NCBI GenBank assembly: GCA_002713705.1
Contig: PAUJ01000040.1
Location: 1 to 13,095 of the forward strand
Direction: 5' to 3'
Length of the DNA stretch: 13,095 bases
Source: Flavobacteriaceae bacterium
GTDB taxonomy: Bacteria; Bacteroidota; Bacteroidia; Flavobacteriales; Flavobacteriaceae
Shown: positions 12,993 through 13,095 of the stretch, in pieces
Position numbering within the stretch: the first letter of the stretch is position 1
How the letters are laid out: the number at the start of each line of letters is the position of its first letter
Position numbers and translations under genes: made by a program
The notes under the pieces: model-generated
Database searches by the model: none
Told to the model about the DNA's origin: nothing
Seen by the model: only the letters and a program-made list of their open reading frames with translations

Positions 12993-13095
12993 TTGTATCA
13001 ATTATCTAAATCTATTTGGTTTCCAAGTCATGACGAATCTGACAAAGATGGATTAATAGCTATAGGAGGAGATCTTTCAGTAGAAAGACTTTTGC
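12993..13095 (+). CDS. aat: Leucyl/phenylalanyl-tRNA-protein transferase, 5' part
   Basis: Aat adds leucine or phenylalanine from charged tRNA to proteins with N-terminal Arg or Lys, marking them for ClpS/ClpAP degradation. The visible frame reads YQLSKSIWFPSHDESDKDG and then LIAIGGDLSVERLL. This matches the family opening xFPxxxxAxxxGLLAxGGDLSxxRLL. No ATG occurs in this frame between the preceding terminator and the conserved block. TTG at 12993-12995 is the best start, giving an N-terminus MYQLSK of normal length. The gene runs off the window after 34 codons. Its start sits one base after the end of a ten-pair hairpin, which may limit expression. Confidence 0.88.
   Translation, partial: MYQLSKSIWFPSHDESDKDGLIAIGGDLSVERLL

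Overview
The window looks like chromosomal DNA of a marine-type member of the Flavobacteriaceae (Bacteroidota). The reasons are the strongly AT-rich composition, a T9SS C-terminal sorting domain, a TonB-dependent receptor controlled by a THI box, DUF4301 and DUF3127 proteins, no clear Shine-Dalgarno sequences, and repeated matches to the Bacteroidota -7 element TAnnTTTG in front of genes. I see no insertion sequence, phage gene, CRISPR array, tRNA or rRNA; this reads as a housekeeping and accessory-metabolism stretch.

Layout. A gene tail (2-151) precedes a secreted fasciclin-domain protein (240-1082). A bidirectional terminator (1116-1143) separates it from S-adenosylhomocysteinase ahcY (minus strand, 1172-2482). 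A 4'-phosphopantetheinyl transferase (2596-3243) diverges from ahcY. Next comes a co-directional cluster: a PnuC-type vitamin transporter (3347-4054), a NadR-like nucleoside kinase (4015-4578), a DUF4301 protein (4582-6114) and an ArfB-like ribosome-rescue hydrolase (6137-6541). A TPP riboswitch (about 6559-6650) then leads into a TonB-dependent receptor (6713-8890). Convergent to it lies a small lipoprotein with a degenerate Rieske-like pattern (8898-9341, minus). Divergent from that are greA and a HIT hydrolase (9500-10368). An orphan sensor histidine kinase (10365-11519, minus) converges on the HIT gene with overlapping stop codons. A flavin-reductase-like protein (11635-12522) and a DUF3127 OB-fold protein (12534-12917) follow. 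A terminator precedes the 5' end of leucyl/phenylalanyl-tRNA-protein transferase aat, which runs off the window.

How the genes may work together. The receptor, whose mRNA carries a thiamine pyrophosphate sensor, and the PnuC transporter would form an outer-plus-inner-membrane route for a vitamin. The NadR-like kinase would trap it by phosphorylation. Whether the substrate is thiamine (suggested by the riboswitch) or nicotinamide riboside (suggested by the kinase family) is open. DUF4301, translated right behind the kinase, carries motifs resembling UDP-sugar pyrophosphorylases. This cluster is the best candidate here for undescribed biochemistry. Other points of interest are an intrinsic terminator inside the greA leader, an SSB-like acidic tail on the DUF3127 protein, and alternative hairpins at a TTG-started aat.

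Limits: all assignments come from reading motifs and family resemblance by eye. No database search, structure prediction or RNA folding was run.
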